A stretch of 64,000 nucleotides of DNA from Sedimentibacter acidaminivorans (GTDB taxonomy: Bacteria > Bacillota > Clostridia > Tissierellales > Sedimentibacteraceae), in contig NZ_JAGGKS010000003.1 in the NCBI RefSeq assembly GCF_017873955.1, positions 62,001 through 126,000 of the forward strand. Direction: 5' to 3'. Under the pieces are notes generated by a model. The model was given only the letters and a program-made list of their open reading frames with translations. It was not told the origin of the DNA and did not search any database. Positions 9,153 to 17,423 of this stretch are shown in pieces. Within the stretch, counting starts at the first letter, position 1. Every line of letters begins with the position of its first letter. The position numbers and the translations under genes were made by a program.

Positions 9153-9190
9153 AAAAATAACGCCCCAGTTGTTGATGGAGCGCTATTTTT
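9153..9190. terminator. Bidirectional terminator between the LDCC gene and the sensor kinase
   Basis: A 14-bp stem (9153-9166 / 9177-9190) with G-U or A-C positions and a 10-nt loop, flanked by A-run and T-run. It can serve both convergent genes. Confidence 0.75.
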
Positions 9191-9195
9191 TTAAT

Positions 9196-10578
9196 TTAAT
9201 TTGGCAATACAACTGTAAATTTACAACCTATTTCACTTTCTACTGTGATTTTACCTTGATGTGCTTCTACAATTGCCTTAACAACGGCTAAGCCCATACC
9301 GCTTCCACCTGTAGCGCTAGCCCTAGACTTATCAGTTCGATAAAGGTGTTCGAAAATGTTAGGCAAATCTTCTTTATTAATACCTATGCCATTATCAAGT
9401 ACAGAAAATTCAATTGCGTTTTCATGGCACCTAATTGATACTGATATAATACCATTAACTTGTGTATATTTTATAGCATTAGATAATAAATTTATTAAAA
9501 CCTGTCCAATTTTATCTTTATCCGCATATAAATTACATGAATCCCCTTCAACGTTTATGGTTATATTTTTTTCTTTATAATACGATTCAAAATTTAACAC
9601 TATTCTATCAGTAAGTTCAAGTAGATTAAAAGTACTTTTGTTTAATTCAATATTGCTGTCTTCAATTTCTGCTATTTTATCTATTCCGGTTAACATCCTT
9701 GTAAGTCTTAATATTTCTTCATTACAACTTTCTAAACGTTCCTTATTAGGTTCCCAGATGCCATCGATCATTGCTTCTAAATTGCTTTGCAACGAAGCAA
9801 GTGGTGTTCGTAGTTCATGTGCGTAATTTTGCGCTAACCTTTTTCTAATTACATGCTGATGGTTAAGTGTAGAAGCAAGACTGTTTATACTATGAATGAG
9901 TTTATCAACTTCCTTTGTATTTGATTTAAGTTTAATTAAACTGTTGTAGTCTCCACCTTCTATTTTTACCGCTTGCTTTATAACTTCTTTAATAGGCCTG
10001 CCTATTCTACTTGCCATAAAGATTCCTAGTATAATTGCAAGTAGAAAAGCTAAAATAGCACCAAATGAGAAAATTTGGTTAAACATATTCAGAAAAACTA
10101 CATCATCACTGTTAAAATAAAATGGCCCATAATATCCTAAAGTTATTGTTCCATAAAAAACTCCGCTTTTATTTATATCATAAGATTTTTCCATGTATTC
10201 TCCATTAAAATCAAGATATATGTTGTTCATATTTTGTTCAATATCAATTAACATTCTACTACACAATTGTTGTTCTACCCAGTTCATGCACCAAATCATT
10301 TCACCATTTTTATTGTTAATACTCAAAATAAACCCTTTAGCTAATGCTGCTTCACCAATGTTTTTAAGCATTAAATCATTAGGAGGATTGCCTTTATTAT
10401 CGTAAGCTGAAATAACTTGATTTACAATTTGTATACTGCTTTTGTCTAAGTTGGTTTTAACATAATTTTCAAACTGTGTATTAAACATGTATTTGGTAGT
10501 AAAAAAAAGTGAACCTACTAAAATTAATGATATTAAGACGTAGGAAAAAATAAGCTTTATTTTTAAACCAAATTTCAT
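9196..10578 (-). CDS. Sensor histidine kinase
   Basis: A 460-residue membrane kinase. It has an N-terminal transmembrane helix (about residues 6-26), an extracytoplasmic sensor of about 140 residues with a Cys pair region, a second helix (about 165-190) and a HAMP linker starting SRIGRPIKEVI. The H-box is YAHELRTPLAS with His254, followed by the N-box NLLSNAIKYT, G1 DNGIGI and G2 GGSGMGLAVV. The ATG at 10578 follows GGAGGTAACT; an upstream in-frame start is less well placed. It lies 26 bp after its response regulator. The signal is unknown. Confidence 0.92.
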   Translation of the reverse strand: MKFGLKIKLIFSYVLISLILVGSLFFTTKYMFNTQFENYVKTNLDKSSIQIVNQVISAYDNKGNPPNDLMLKNIGEAALAKGFILSINNKNGEMIWCMNWVEQQLCSRMLIDIEQNMNNIYLDFNGEYMEKSYDINKSGVFYGTITLGYYGPFYFNSDDVVFLNMFNQIFSFGAILAFLLAIILGIFMASRIGRPIKEVIKQAVKIEGGDYNSLIKLKSNTKEVDKLIHSINSLASTLNHQHVIRKRLAQNYAHELRTPLASLQSNLEAMIDGIWEPNKERLESCNEEILRLTRMLTGIDKIAEIEDSNIELNKSTFNLLELTDRIVLNFESYYKEKNITINVEGDSCNLYADKDKIGQVLINLLSNAIKYTQVNGIISVSIRCHENAIEFSVLDNGIGINKEDLPNIFEHLYRTDKSRASATGGSGMGLAVVKAIVEAHQGKITVESEIGCKFTVVLPN

Positions 10579-10604
10579 AGTTACCTCCATATCATTATAA
10601 ATAT

Positions 10605-11312
10605 TTAAATTTCACCACTACCGAACTTGTATCCTGTTCCTCTAACAGTAAGTATATATGTTGGATTAGAACTGTCATCTTCAATTTTACTCCTAAGGTT
10701 TTTAATATGAGAATCAATAGTTCGATCAAATCCATCATAATCTATACCGAGGGCAATTTCAATGAGTTCTTCTCTCGTGAATTTTTTTTTGGGATATTTA
10801 ATCATAGAAGATAGGATTTTAAATTCTGTTGGAGTTAGATTTATTTGAATACCCGATTTCCATACAGTCATCTCATCAATATCAATCTCTAAATTTCCGT
10901 TATTCCAGCTCATTTTAGAATAAAGAGGAGATATTCCATCTGAACATCTCCTTAATAGACTTCTTACTCTTACCACAAGTTCACGAGGGCTAAATGGTTT
11001 TGTTATATAATCATCAGCACCAATATTAAAGCCGCTAATTTTTTCATCTAGTAGAACTTTAGCCGTTAACATGATAATTGGAATTCTTGATTGTTTTCTT
11101 ATTCTTTGACAAATTTCCTCACCTGATATCTTAGGAAGCATTAAATCCAATATTACCAAATCTGGATTAACTTTTTCAAATTGATTCAATGCTTCTACTC
11201 CATCAAAAGCAGTAAAAACTATATATCCACTGTTTTCTAAATATGCTTTGACGGCATCAACTATTTTGGGTTCATCATCAACAACTAATATTTTATTGCA
11301 TATTTCTTTCAT
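10605..11312 (-). CDS. OmpR/PhoB-family response regulator
   Basis: A 235-residue regulator. The receiver domain has the acidic pair VVDDEP, phospho-acceptor Asp56 in LVILDLMLP, and the K of TKPF. The C-terminal winged helix carries NLTPTEFKILSSM and the end RGTGYKF. AGGAGG precedes the ATG at 11312; a TTG 18 bases upstream is less likely. It is the first gene of a two-gene operon with the sensor kinase. Confidence 0.93.
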   Translation of the reverse strand: MKEICNKILVVDDEPKIVDAVKAYLENSGYIVFTAFDGVEALNQFEKVNPDLVILDLMLPKISGEEICQRIRKQSRIPIIMLTAKVLLDEKISGFNIGADDYITKPFSPRELVVRVRSLLRRCSDGISPLYSKMSWNNGNLEIDIDEMTVWKSGIQINLTPTEFKILSSMIKYPKKKFTREELIEIALGIDYDGFDRTIDSHIKNLRSKIEDDSSNPTYILTVRGTGYKFGSGEI

Positions 11313-11481
11313 AAGTTCCTCCTGACACAATACATTTTTACCATAGTATATATTATAACATTAATATAAAAAAACAACTAATACATTTTTAAAATTACTG
11401 TCAATAAATTTTACTTCTAGCTTACATTATTATTGTGTAGATTTTATGAATATTTAGTAACTATATTTTAATATAAAATAA

Positions 11482-11516
11482 CAAGTGCTAAGGAATCTGT
11501 TTTACCTCAACACTTG
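11482..11516 (-). terminator. Intrinsic terminator of the dehydratase-activase operon
   Basis: On the minus strand, a 12-bp stem (11505-11516 / 11482-11493, two G-U pairs), 11-nt loop, then TTATTTTAT, 28 bp after the operon's last stop codon. Confidence 0.7.
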
Positions 11517-11543
11517 CAATTTTAATTATTAATAGGATTTAAA

Positions 11544-12521
11544 TTATGCTAATAATTTTTTTGAAGGGATAATTAATTTATTGCACCATTTTCCACATCT
11601 ATCTCCAAAATAGCCAATTGTACTATTGTTTTCAGTAATTTTAACAACTTCACATTGGTTTGTACATCCTTCGCAATCAAAACTTTTAGTTATAAATTTA
11701 CTTTCTGCCAAATTTAATCCCTTAAAATTTGTATTGCCTTTTTTTTCTACAATTTCTTTAGCTATTATAGCAACGCCTATTGCTCCCATCATATTATAGT
11801 GCTCTGGAATGAACATTTCAAAACCTAAAGCTTGTTCAAAAGCGTTTTTCATTCCTATATTAGCAGCGACTCCTCCTTGAAAAAAGACTTTTGGTACAAT
11901 TTCTTTGCCTTTTCCAATATTGTTTATATAATTTCTAACTAAAGCATCACAAAGACCTCTTATAATTTCTGAGTCATTATATCCCAGAGATTGTTTATGT
12001 ATCATGTCAGATTCTGCAAAAACAGCACATCTTCCAGCTATCCTTACTGAAGTTGAGGCTTTTAAAGCATATTCTCCAAATTCTTCAATTGGTATATCTA
12101 GTCTTTCTGCTTGTCTGTCAAGAAATGAACCCGTGCCAGCTGCACATACAGTATTCATTGCGAAATCACATACGATACCATTTCTAATAATAATTATTTT
12201 TGAATCCTGTCCACCAATTTCAATAATAGTACGTACATCTTTATTGACTTCCAAAGAAGCTATTGCATGAGCAGTGATTTCGTTTTTTACAGCATCAGCG
12301 CCTATTAGTGTTGATGCAATTTGTCTACCACTTCCAGTGGCTCCAACAGCATTTATTTCTATCCCATCATACTTAGATTTTAGAAGTCTAAAACCATCTT
12401 GAATTGCATTGATTGGTTTTCCCCTAGTCCTTAAATAAATTTTCTCTATAACATTCATTTTTTTATCCAAAAGGACTAAATCTGTACTAACTGAACCTAC
12501 ATCAACTCCTAAATAATACAT
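11544..12521 (-). CDS. Acyl-CoA dehydratase activase, BadF/BadG/HgdC-type ATPase
   Basis: A 325-residue ASKHA ATPase of the 2-hydroxyacyl-CoA dehydratase activator / benzoyl-CoA reductase family, which uses ATP to drive low-potential electron transfer. It has the phosphate-1 motif LGVDVGSVSTDLVLL, VGATGSGR, IIEIGGQDSKII, and the two cluster cysteines of the family in CAAGTGSFLDRQ and GRCAVFAESDMIH. A C-terminal extension beyond the usual length carries five more cysteines (CEGCTNQC, then RCGKWC), perhaps a second metal site. The ATG at 12521 follows AAAGGAG. It overlaps the upstream gene by 20 bp and is the last of a three-gene operon. Confidence 0.9.
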   Translation of the reverse strand: MYYLGVDVGSVSTDLVLLDKKMNVIEKIYLRTRGKPINAIQDGFRLLKSKYDGIEINAVGATGSGRQIASTLIGADAVKNEITAHAIASLEVNKDVRTIIEIGGQDSKIIIIRNGIVCDFAMNTVCAAGTGSFLDRQAERLDIPIEEFGEYALKASTSVRIAGRCAVFAESDMIHKQSLGYNDSEIIRGLCDALVRNYINNIGKGKEIVPKVFFQGGVAANIGMKNAFEQALGFEMFIPEHYNMMGAIGVAIIAKEIVEKKGNTNFKGLNLAESKFITKSFDCEGCTNQCEVVKITENNSTIGYFGDRCGKWCNKLIIPSKKLLA

Positions 12522-13599
12522 TGTTTCGTCTCCTTTCAAGTAAATCTATAAAAGCTTCAATTCTAGTAACATATCCAGCATCGCCTGTCATTTCATCAAC
12601 TACTAATGACATAATAGGAAAATCTTTGTCTTTTGATATTTTTGGTAAAATTGATTTTGAAACTATTTCAGGCATGCAGCCCATGGGAAAAATTTGTATG
12701 GCTCCGTCAAAGTCATCGCTTTCTACTAAAACAGCTTCTCCAATACATTCTCTAGCATGGCCGCCTATATTCAATGATAAGTATTTTTTACTACTTTTCT
12801 TAATATTAAGTGAATTTAGCTTTGTAGGAAGAAGAGCAGTATTTTTAACCCACCAACTCGGAGTAAGCATTCTTTTTGTTGATACTCCAAAATCCATTAA
12901 TTTATCTTCAATATATAAATTAGCAAATGGCTCTATTACAGTATATATTTCGCCTATTATAGCTATTTTTAATGGGTTTCTATTTATGTTTAAAGATATA
13001 TGATTCGTTTTTTCCTTATAATTCATAAGCAAATCAATCATTTCTTTGGGGCTATTGCAATTTAAAGCATCTTTTTTGCAATTGTTTAAAATACTTTTAC
13101 ATTCGCCACTTATTTTTTCATGACCTGCAAAATTATGTACAGATGCCTCAATTTCATCAATTAAATTCATCACCTTTATTGCATCGAATATAGATTTCAT
13201 TTTTGTATTTATAGATTTATTGCTTTTTGAAGATATCTTGTTTAATCTTCTGTATAATTCCCTAATACCTATGTCTGTGGGAGCATCAATTACTATAAAA
13301 TCTAGGTTATATCCTAGTCTTTTTAATAGCATAATTTGCATTTCACAGTACTCTCCAAATCTGCATGGACCGCAGCTGCCAGGTAATATTATAGTATCAG
13401 CGCCTTTTTCAATGGCTTGAATATAATTTCCTATCATTATTTTGAAAGGTAAACATATTTCTTCTGGTGAATAAAGTGACCCGATTTCAAGAGCCTTCTT
13501 GCTATTTTGAGGTGGAATTATATATTCTACACCAAGTCCATCAAATAGTGCCTTAGCTGCTAAATATATATTACCCATGTGAGGAAATGTTATTTTCAA
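12502..13599 (-). CDS. Acyl-CoA dehydratase activase-related protein (DUF2229-type), subunit 2
   Basis: A 365-residue soluble protein. The N-terminal half has ITFPHMGNIY, EEICLPFKI and the cysteine motif GSCGPCRFGEYCEMQ. The C-terminal half has NIGGHARECIGE, IFPMGCMPEIV and SLVVDEMTGDAGYVTRIEAF. These match the C-terminal portions of the large (about 1,400-residue) dehydratase activase-related proteins of Clostridia, here as a separate chain. It overlaps both neighbours (20 and 29 bp), suggesting translational coupling and a complex. The partner dehydratase or reductase is not in the window. Confidence 0.82.
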   Translation of the reverse strand: MKITFPHMGNIYLAAKALFDGLGVEYIIPPQNSKKALEIGSLYSPEEICLPFKIMIGNYIQAIEKGADTIILPGSCGPCRFGEYCEMQIMLLKRLGYNLDFIVIDAPTDIGIRELYRRLNKISSKSNKSINTKMKSIFDAIKVMNLIDEIEASVHNFAGHEKISGECKSILNNCKKDALNCNSPKEMIDLLMNYKEKTNHISLNINRNPLKIAIIGEIYTVIEPFANLYIEDKLMDFGVSTKRMLTPSWWVKNTALLPTKLNSLNIKKSSKKYLSLNIGGHARECIGEAVLVESDDFDGAIQIFPMGCMPEIVSKSILPKISKDKDFPIMSLVVDEMTGDAGYVTRIEAFIDLLERRRNNVLFRS

Positions 13600-14491
13600 C
13601 TAATGACCTCCTTTCAAGCATATCAACAAACGCTTCAATTCGAGTATCAAGACCTGCTTCGCCAGTATGCTCATCCACTTTTAATATTAAAAATGGATAA
13701 TCTTTCGTTTTATCTTTAATTAATTCTATTGTTACAGAATCTATGCCGCAGTTAAATGAAGATATATATATAATTCCATTTATGTTTAATCTTTTCATTG
13801 CATTTACTGTGAATCCATAATTATTTCGTGTAAATGTCCAAAAAGGTTTTTTATAAAGACTCTTGACTTCATTCTCAATCATTTTGTCTTCAACATATTC
13901 TTCGGTTACAACTCCTACACCTAATTTGTTTAGTTTCCTGATTACATTCATATTTACATAATTATCGTAAATATTATAAGGGTGACCAGATAAAGCAACA
14001 TTTAATTCATAGCTTTCGTCTTTAATTCCTGTTTTGTGATTGTGTTGTGCATTCATAGCGTTATTAAAAGCTTTTTTTATTTTGAATTTGTCTTTTGAAA
14101 TAGTTTTTCCAGCTACTGTAGCCCAATTAAAAAGTTTTATCTTATTTGTTGCATAAATAGGTTCTATAATAGCGTCCGGCATATTTGGAATATTATTTAG
14201 AACCATTTCAGGAAGTCCACAAAATTTCGGACATATATATTCCCTTTTTCTAAGTTGTATTATCCTTGGAATTACTACAATATCACATTTATCCTTTATA
14301 GAAGAAACATGGCCGTGAAAAATTTTAATTGGTAGGCATGCTTCATCTACACAGTATTTAACACCTTCATCTAGTATTTTTTTATTGGTGTCATCCGAAG
14401 TAATTATTTCTGCATCCAATTCACTAAAAAAGGTTTGTAAAAAAGGATAATATTTGCAATACAAAAGTCCCTTTGGAATTCCTATTTTCAT
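13571..14491 (-). CDS. Acyl-CoA dehydratase activase-related protein (DUF2229-type), subunit 1
   Basis: A 306-residue paralogue of the next gene. Conserved are MKIGIPKGLLYCKYYPFL, DEACLPIKIFHGHV, CPKFCGLPEMV, the SFNCGIDSVTIELI segment and LKVDEHTGEAGLDTRIEAF. Cysteines at the positions equivalent to cluster ligands are kept. It is first in the three-gene operon, and its ribosome binding site GGAGGG lies immediately after a long palindrome. In many relatives this domain, the following one and the ATPase are fused; here they are three genes. Confidence 0.82.
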   Translation of the reverse strand: MKIGIPKGLLYCKYYPFLQTFFSELDAEIITSDDTNKKILDEGVKYCVDEACLPIKIFHGHVSSIKDKCDIVVIPRIIQLRKREYICPKFCGLPEMVLNNIPNMPDAIIEPIYATNKIKLFNWATVAGKTISKDKFKIKKAFNNAMNAQHNHKTGIKDESYELNVALSGHPYNIYDNYVNMNVIRKLNKLGVGVVTEEYVEDKMIENEVKSLYKKPFWTFTRNNYGFTVNAMKRLNINGIIYISSFNCGIDSVTIELIKDKTKDYPFLILKVDEHTGEAGLDTRIEAFVDMLERRSLVENNISSHG

Positions 14492-14507
14492 TTTTCCCTC
14501 CTATAAA

Positions 14508-14547
14508 AATATCACAAATTATAGTATTACCTATAATTTGTGATATT
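14508..14547 (-). promoter_or_regulatory. Perfect 17-bp inverted repeat in the leader of the activase operon
   Basis: Arms 14508-14524 and 14531-14547 (AATATCACAAATTATAG and its complement) with a 6-nt loop, ending 16 bp before the start codon. On the minus strand the stem is followed by five U and then the ribosome binding site. It may terminate transcripts from the upstream ThiF-like gene, attenuate the operon, or be an operator. Confidence 0.6.
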
Positions 14548-14666
14548 ATTCCAAATAACCCTATTTCTATATTAATGTAATCCCCACATTAATCCATCTT
14601 GTGCATTTACATCAGCACAAACTTTCAAGAGTGAGTTTCATTATAAATTCATATAATTGTAATTTT

Positions 14667-15350
14667 CTAACTCAATTCAATAATTGTATAATCTTGATTT
14701 AGCAAATCCACATACAGCATCTTTTTACGGAGCAAATTTCCCTTGTTTAATATATATTTAAGAGACTCAGCAACTTCAATTGAAGCTATAGTAGCCGGAA
14801 TAAATGCTGGATTCCCTAATTTTTTTTCTATTCCATGAGTTGCTTCTCTCTGATAAATTAGATTTAGCGTATCATCACCTGGGGCAATAAAACTAACTTG
14901 ACCATACCATCCACCTATAGAACCGTGTACTAATGGAATATTCAATTTTTTGCATACCTTTTGTAATAAAAATCTTGTTGGTATATTATCAACTGCATCT
15001 AAAACAATATCAGCACCAGAGATAATTTCAACAGCATTTGTATCGTCTAATAATAGAGAATGACAAATATATTTAGCACTTGAATTTACTAACATTAAGC
15101 GTTCCTTTGCCGCTTCTGCTTTATAATGACCTATGTTTTTTTCAGTGGCAAAAAGCTGTCGATTTAGATTGCTTTCATCAATTTTGTCACCATCTATTAA
15201 TATCAAGCTACCTATACCAAGTCTTGCAAGCTGTTCTGATATATGACCACCAAGACCACCTAAACCAACAACTGCGACAGTACAACTATTAAGCTTTTCT
15301 TGCTCAAAATCATTTATAAGTTCTTTATTTCTATCGAATCTATTTGACAT
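14667..15350 (-). CDS. ThiF/MoeB/HesA-family E1-like adenylyltransferase
   Basis: A 227-residue protein with the E1-like Rossmann motif VAVVGLGGLGGHISEQLARLG, the adenylation-site pattern DGDKIDESNLNRQL, DAVDNIPTRF and HGSIGGWYGQVSF. Such enzymes adenylate the C-terminus of ubiquitin-fold sulfur carriers. The two zinc CxxC pairs of MoeB/ThiF are absent, as in several short clostridial ThiF-like proteins. No ThiS/MoaD-like carrier lies nearby. AGGAGGGG precedes the ATG. The start lies 39 bp downstream of formimidoylglutamase, suggesting one operon. The substrate is unknown. Confidence 0.82.
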   Translation of the reverse strand: MSNRFDRNKELINDFEQEKLNSCTVAVVGLGGLGGHISEQLARLGIGSLILIDGDKIDESNLNRQLFATEKNIGHYKAEAAKERLMLVNSSAKYICHSLLLDDTNAVEIISGADIVLDAVDNIPTRFLLQKVCKKLNIPLVHGSIGGWYGQVSFIAPGDDTLNLIYQREATHGIEKKLGNPAFIPATIASIEVAESLKYILNKGNLLRKKMLYVDLLNQDYTIIELS

Positions 15351-15389
15351 AATTCCCCTCCTACTTGGATATAAAGATAGATTTCTTTG

Positions 15390-16406
15390 TTAATCTATGG
15401 ACAAATTATATATTTGACATAAAGTATTGACCACTGAAAAAATTAATACCTTTGCTAAGTTAACAGTTGTATTATCTTGATCAAATCTTGGGGTCACCTC
15501 CGCTATATCAAAACTCACTATCTTTTTTGTTTTAATTATATATTTTAGAAATTTCAATACCGTTTCAGGGTCTAATCCTAATGGTTGTGGAGCACTAACA
15601 CCAGGTGCAAATGCTGATGAGAATACATCTGAACAAATAGTCATGTAAATATGATCCTGATTATTTAAAAACGTATCAAATTTTTCAATTAAACTCCAAT
15701 CATCACTTATTGAAATATCTTTTTCTAAAATATAAGAAACACCAAGATTATTTGCAGTTTTAAACAAATCAACAGTATTACTATACTTTTGTACACCAAC
15801 ACACATATATGAGTATTCTAATTCTTTATCAGAACATACATCAGCTATTTGTCTAAACATTGTCCCTGAACTGCCACCATTAGGATATGGTCTAATATCA
15901 AGATGGGCATCAAAGTTTACAATTCCAATTTTAGGCTTTGACTTATTTTGAGACAAATAATTTAATATACCATTATAATGTCCAAATGCAACTTCATGTC
16001 CTCCACCCAAAACTATTGGAAAAAGATTTAAATTTAATATTTTTTGTACTGCTAGTGCTAATGCATCTTGACTTTGCTCTAGTGTACAATCCTCTGAAAG
16101 TATATCACCTGCATCGAAGAGTTTTACTTCTTCTTTAAACCAGCATGGCAAGTTTGAGAGCTCTTTTCTAATGCTTTGCGGTGCTTTGGCTGCACCAAAT
16201 CTACCTTTGTTAATTTGTACTCCTACATCACAGCAGAATCCAATAATGCAAAATCCTAATGTACCATTGAACACAGGTATATTATCATTTGATAAATCAA
16301 TAAACTGTATCCACTGATGCCATCTAAAAGCATCATAATTATCTTCGCTATCTATACGACCTTTCCATACATTTTTATCTGCAATTTTATAATTATTATT
16401 AAACAT
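15390..16406 (-). CDS. hutG: Formimidoylglutamase (arginase/agmatinase superfamily)
   Basis: A 338-residue ureohydrolase-fold enzyme. Manganese ligands are seen in VLGGGHEVAFGHY, NFDAHLDIRPY and ICSDVFSSAFAPGVSAP. The wording SDVFS..APGVSAPQPLG and the C-terminal SFDIAEVTPRFDQDNTT fit formimidoylglutamase better than agmatinase. The expected reaction is N-formimidoyl-glutamate to glutamate and formamide, the last step of histidine degradation. No other hut gene is present here. The leader contains a segment also found upstream of the methyltransferase gene at 43.4 kb. Confidence 0.85.
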   Translation of the reverse strand: MFNNNYKIADKNVWKGRIDSEDNYDAFRWHQWIQFIDLSNDNIPVFNGTLGFCIIGFCCDVGVQINKGRFGAAKAPQSIRKELSNLPCWFKEEVKLFDAGDILSEDCTLEQSQDALALAVQKILNLNLFPIVLGGGHEVAFGHYNGILNYLSQNKSKPKIGIVNFDAHLDIRPYPNGGSSGTMFRQIADVCSDKELEYSYMCVGVQKYSNTVDLFKTANNLGVSYILEKDISISDDWSLIEKFDTFLNNQDHIYMTICSDVFSSAFAPGVSAPQPLGLDPETVLKFLKYIIKTKKIVSFDIAEVTPRFDQDNTTVNLAKVLIFSVVNTLCQIYNLSID

Positions 16407-16426
16407 TTTATATCACCTACCTATTA

Positions 16427-16475
16427 GTTACTTTTATTCTATCAACACAACATCGATTAATTGTCGACGAAACAA
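16427..16475 (-). promoter_or_regulatory. Promoter-like repeat upstream of hutG (copy 1)
   Basis: 49 bp matching 43460-43508 at about 40 positions. Minus strand: TCGACA (16462-16467), 20-bp spacer, TAGAAT (16436-16441). Long 19-20 bp spacers are typical of MerR-regulated promoters. The similarity lies just upstream of a start codon in both places. Confidence 0.5.
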
Positions 16476-16531
16476 CTACCTGATTGATTATACTATAGGA
16501 ATATAAGTGTTTCAATAGAGAAAGTAAGTAT

Positions 16532-16587
16532 AATACATAAGAAGTGCTACGATAGTTTAAGAACTAGAGTAGCACTTCTTATGTATT
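16532..16587. repeat. Perfect 19-bp inverted repeat between nitroreductase gene and hutG promoter
   Basis: Arms 16532-16550 and 16569-16587 (core CATAAGAAGTGCTAC) with an 18-nt loop, 15 bp beyond the nitroreductase stop. Minus-strand transcripts of that gene would form it, but the flank is only moderately U-rich (TATACTTACTTTC), so it is a probable but not classical terminator. Confidence 0.55.
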
Positions 16588-16602
16588 AATATATAAAAAA
16601 AA

Positions 16603-17334
16603 TTATTTTTTTGTCCAATCATTTAAGTATAGTTTAATTGATCTAAGCATTTCTTTGAAAAAAAGTGAATCCTTTTTTCTAACATAAAATTTTTCAGCAA
16701 AGTCAGGGTTTCCTTTTTCGCTTGATGTGAACATTTTATTGATAAAATCAGTATTAATTTCTGGATATATATCATCAAAAACAACGAATTGTTTATGGAA
16801 TCTATCTCGTATTTGAGGACGCGTATCATAATTTCCCATTACTACTAATGTTGCTGGCATAGTATACTTTGGTAAATTAAAGAGTTCTTTATGAAATTCA
16901 TAATTTTCCATTATATCTCCTATGTAACAAGTACCAATACCTAAACTTTCAGCAGCAATAACAGAATTTTGAGCAGCAATCATTGCATCTTGTATTCCAA
17001 GCATGAAATCATTAATTACAGGACCTTTATAATTGGAAAATGTTTCACTTATATGACGTTGCTCAAAATATTTATGCCATTTATAATTGTCAACAACAAA
17101 TAATAATGCTAAACTTGAATCTTTTATAAATGGTTGATTATCACAGCTTTTTGCTAACTTTGATAATAATTCCTTTGATTGAATTTTAATAATGCTATAA
17201 TACATCATATTTCCTGCTGTAGCACCACGCATAGCTGATTCAATAATAGAATCAATTTGTTCCTCGGTTATTTTTGTTTCATTAAACTTCCTAATTGAAG
17301 TATGTGATTTTATTAACTTTATAACTTCGTTCAT
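16603..17334 (-). CDS. Nitroreductase-family FMN protein
   Basis: A 243-residue oxidoreductase with the FMN phosphate-binding start SIRKFNETKITEEQ and the MRGATAGNMMYYSI segment. Also present are the dimer/FMN region ESLGIGTCYIGDI and a family-typical DRFHKQFVVFDDIYPE. Relatives reduce nitroaromatics, quinones or flavins using NAD(P)H; the physiological substrate is unknown. GAGGAG precedes the ATG. It is a single gene bounded by a long inverted repeat downstream. Confidence 0.87.
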   Translation of the reverse strand: MNEVIKLIKSHTSIRKFNETKITEEQIDSIIESAMRGATAGNMMYYSIIKIQSKELLSKLAKSCDNQPFIKDSSLALLFVVDNYKWHKYFEQRHISETFSNYKGPVINDFMLGIQDAMIAAQNSVIAAESLGIGTCYIGDIMENYEFHKELFNLPKYTMPATLVVMGNYDTRPQIRDRFHKQFVVFDDIYPEINTDFINKMFTSSEKGNPDFAEKFYVRKKDSLFFKEMLRSIKLYLNDWTKK

Positions 17335-17423
17335 TGGATGTCTCCTCGTATAATTAAACTTAATAATTTAGCTAATTCAGTATGACGTCATCTTTCCTCT
17401 TGTCCTAAAATTATAATAATTTA

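Noticed and set aside
14575-14660. A short minus-strand stretch reading VCADVNAQDGLMWGLH
   Set aside because: It looks vaguely like the end of a protein and could be another gene scrap, but it is too short to assign and has no start.
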